Shown: piece by piece, positions 6,809-7,496 of the stretch
Layout: every line of letters begins with the position of its first letter
Position numbering within the stretch: the stretch's first letter is position 1
NCBI GenBank assembly: GCA_021296025.1
Contig: JAGWBF010000021.1
Span: 17,626 to 25,121, forward strand
Reading direction: 5' to 3'
Source of the DNA: Dehalococcoidia bacterium
Lineage (GTDB): Bacteria; Chloroflexota; Dehalococcoidia; Lucifugimonadales; JAGWBF01
DNA length: 7,496 nucleotides
Notes under the pieces: model-generated
The model's input: only the letters and a program-made list of their open reading frames with translations
Databases searched by the model: none
What the model was told of the DNA's origin: nothing
Made by a program: the position numbers and the translations under genes

Positions 6809-7186
6809 TTACTTGGCTTCCTTGCGGTCAGCGTCCACCAGCTGGAGACGCCAGCCGTCGGGGTCGCGAAGGTTTATGTTGGTCCTGCCCGTCGATTCGA
6901 TGAAGTGGGGCGCCCTCTCGGGGGATATGCCCTTGCCGGTTATCTCCTGGTGTGTATCCTGGGCGTTGTTCACTTTGAAGGCAATGTGGTTGACTCCCAC
7001 ATTCTCTTCCCCGGAAACCTTATGGATCTCGATCACCGGCTGGTTGTCGCCCGGCAGCTTCAGCTCCGCCGACCCACCATGGTGAGAGCTCCGAAGCAGT
7101 ACCTGGAATCCCAGCTTCTCGTAGAATGCTACGTGCTCTTCAACATCCCGGACAATGATCTCTATATGGTCGATTCCCAGCAGCAT
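6809..7186 (-). CDS. VOC-superfamily protein (glyoxalase/dioxygenase fold)
   Basis: A 125-residue single-domain vicinal-oxygen-chelate protein made of two babbb modules. Module 1 starts IDHIEIIVRDVEEHVAFYEKLGF (5-27). Module 2 starts VNHIAFKVNN (65-74) and ends with the family motif NLRDPDGWRLQLVD (105-118). Candidate metal ligands are His7, Glu53 (VIEIH) and His67; the fourth position, commonly Glu in this final strand, is Gln115. The length fits glyoxalase/fosfomycin-resistance/epimerase-type members, which act as dimers. The family covers isomerases, epimerases and extradiol dioxygenases, so the reaction cannot be named. The ATG at 7186 is supported by AAGGAGG with 4-base spacing (7197-7191). 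It is first in its strand's gene run, 118 bases before the LigB-like gene, and has a promoter-like sequence upstream. Confidence 0.88.
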   Translation of the reverse strand: MLLGIDHIEIIVRDVEEHVAFYEKLGFQVLLRSSHHGGSAELKLPGDNQPVIEIHKVSGEENVGVNHIAFKVNNAQDTHQEITGKGISPERAPHFIESTGRTNINLRDPDGWRLQLVDADRKEAK

Positions 7187-7233
7187 GTGGCCTCCTTGTC
7201 TCCCGGTGGGGACAGCTTAACTTGCGTCTTTCC

Positions 7234-7242
7234 AATATACCA
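7234..7242 (-). promoter_or_regulatory. Extended -10 promoter for the VOC gene
   Basis: Read on the - strand the bases are TGGTATATT: a TGn extension followed by TATATT, five of six matches to the -10 consensus. No good -35 box is visible 17 bases further upstream, which is tolerated by extended -10 promoters. Transcription would start near 7227, leaving a leader of about 40 bases to the ATG at 7186. It may drive the VOC gene and, by read-through, the following operon. Confidence 0.5.
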
Positions 7243-7279
7243 TCCTCCCTTAGCCTGTGGGGAGTCCGGCAGCTATGCC

Positions 7280-7311
7280 CCTCACACTGGACCCTCCTCA
7301 CACCAGTCCCT
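7280..7311. repeat. 16-bp imperfect tandem direct repeat
   Basis: Two adjacent 16-base units, 7280-7295 and 7296-7311, share CCTCACAC at the left and CCCT at the right, with 13 of 16 positions identical. They lie about 53 to 84 bases upstream of the proposed VOC transcription start, a typical place for an activator to bind. They could equally be part of the repeat-rich intergenic tract that follows. Confidence 0.4.
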
Positions 7312-7320
7312 CTATTCGCC

Positions 7321-7340
7321 GTTCCCGCGAAAGCGGGAAT
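7321..7340. repeat. REP-like hairpin, unit 1
   Basis: TTCCCGC (7322-7328) and GCGGGAA (7333-7339) form a perfect 7-bp stem around GAAA, with a further G-T pair, followed by TGACAG. On the - strand it reads TGTCATTCCCGC-TTTC-GCGGGAA, a form of the CGTCATTCCCGC...GCGGGAAT repeat that is scattered between genes in many bacteria. Such repeats usually occur in many genomic copies and are often mistranslated as VIPAFAG peptides. Confidence 0.7.
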
Positions 7341-7379
7341 GACAGTCTGGGGGGCCTGTCCCACCCCGAGGTTTCCTGG

Positions 7380-7399
7380 ATTGCGGCCTTCGCCGCAAT
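7380..7399. repeat. REP-like hairpin, unit 2
   Basis: ATTGCGGC (7380-7387) and GCCGCAAT (7392-7399) form a perfect 8-bp stem around CTTC, followed by GACGGG. On the - strand it begins CGTCATTGCGGC and ends CAATCCAGG. It shares the GTCATT-stem-AA frame and the orientation of unit 1, about 40 bases away, but has a different stem sequence. The stems have compensatory differences, which fits related REP-type elements. Confidence 0.65.
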
Positions 7400-7440
7400 G
7401 ACGGGAGGCCTTTCATTACACCCAATCTTTCGCCTGCTTT

Positions 7441-7461
7441 GAGGGCCTAAGGGCGAACGGA
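7441..7461. repeat. Possible degenerate intergenic repeat fragment
   Basis: The segment ending AGGGCGAACGGA resembles the right part of the widespread GACAGGCTCAGGGCGAACGG intergenic repeat, agreeing at about 17 of 21 positions by eye. With the two hairpins just before it, this marks 7280-7461 as a repeat-rich gap. The whole stretch from 7187 to 7496 shows no gene I can support. Confidence 0.25.
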
Positions 7462-7496
7462 CAGCACCGCACTCGATACGGCGCCATCATCCATCG

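Noticed and set aside
7215..7225. GCTTAACTTGC compared with the GCTAAGTTAGC dyad at 3595 as a shared operator
   Set aside because: It is not a proper inverted repeat and the resemblance is limited to a few AT bases.
7140..7364. 74-residue - strand reading frame containing a VIPAFAGT peptide
   Set aside because: The peptide is the usual mistranslation of the TTCCCGCGAAAGCGGGAA repeat, and the frame overlaps the start of the well-supported VOC gene.
7420..7496. Short - strand open stretch at the right edge as the end of another gene
   Set aside because: Only about 26 codons are visible, no family is recognisable, and the segment overlaps probable repeat sequence.

Overview
The window is a GC-rich bacterial contig end with tightly packed genes, strong GGAGG-type ribosome binding sites and one TTG start. 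No gene fixes the taxon. The plsY-gpsA pair, a GpsA with a GSTTWG nucleotide loop, and a run of amidohydrolase, LLM flavoenzyme, extradiol-dioxygenase-like and VOC genes would fit an uncultured Chloroflexota (Dehalococcoidia/SAR202-like) genome. That is an inference from gene types, not a demonstrated placement.

Layout. Bases 1-43 are an unbroken C homopolymer that replaces part of plsY and looks like a sequencing or assembly artefact. On the + strand come the 3' end of plsY and a complete gpsA, two steps of membrane phospholipid precursor synthesis. gpsA meets prmA (ribosomal protein L11 methyltransferase, - strand) tail to tail, with interlocked stop codons.

Everything from prmA to the right end lies on the - strand. 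In transcription order it is a VOC-fold protein, a LigB-like class III extradiol dioxygenase homologue, an LLM-class flavin-dependent oxidoreductase, an NAD-dependent epimerase/dehydratase, then (behind a probable promoter of its own) an ACMSD-type metal-dependent amidohydrolase/decarboxylase, and finally prmA. The dioxygenase, LLM and epimerase genes are separated by only 21 and 16 bases and are probably co-transcribed. Five adjacent genes for oxygenation, ring cleavage, redox/epimerisation and hydrolysis or decarboxylation suggest an undescribed catabolic module for an aromatic or otherwise recalcitrant compound. The substrate cannot be read from the sequence.

The last 310 bases hold no convincing gene. 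They carry a likely extended -10 promoter for the VOC gene, a 16-bp imperfect tandem repeat, two REP-like hairpins of one family and a possible third repeat fragment. I saw no tRNA, rRNA, CRISPR array, transposase or other mobile gene.
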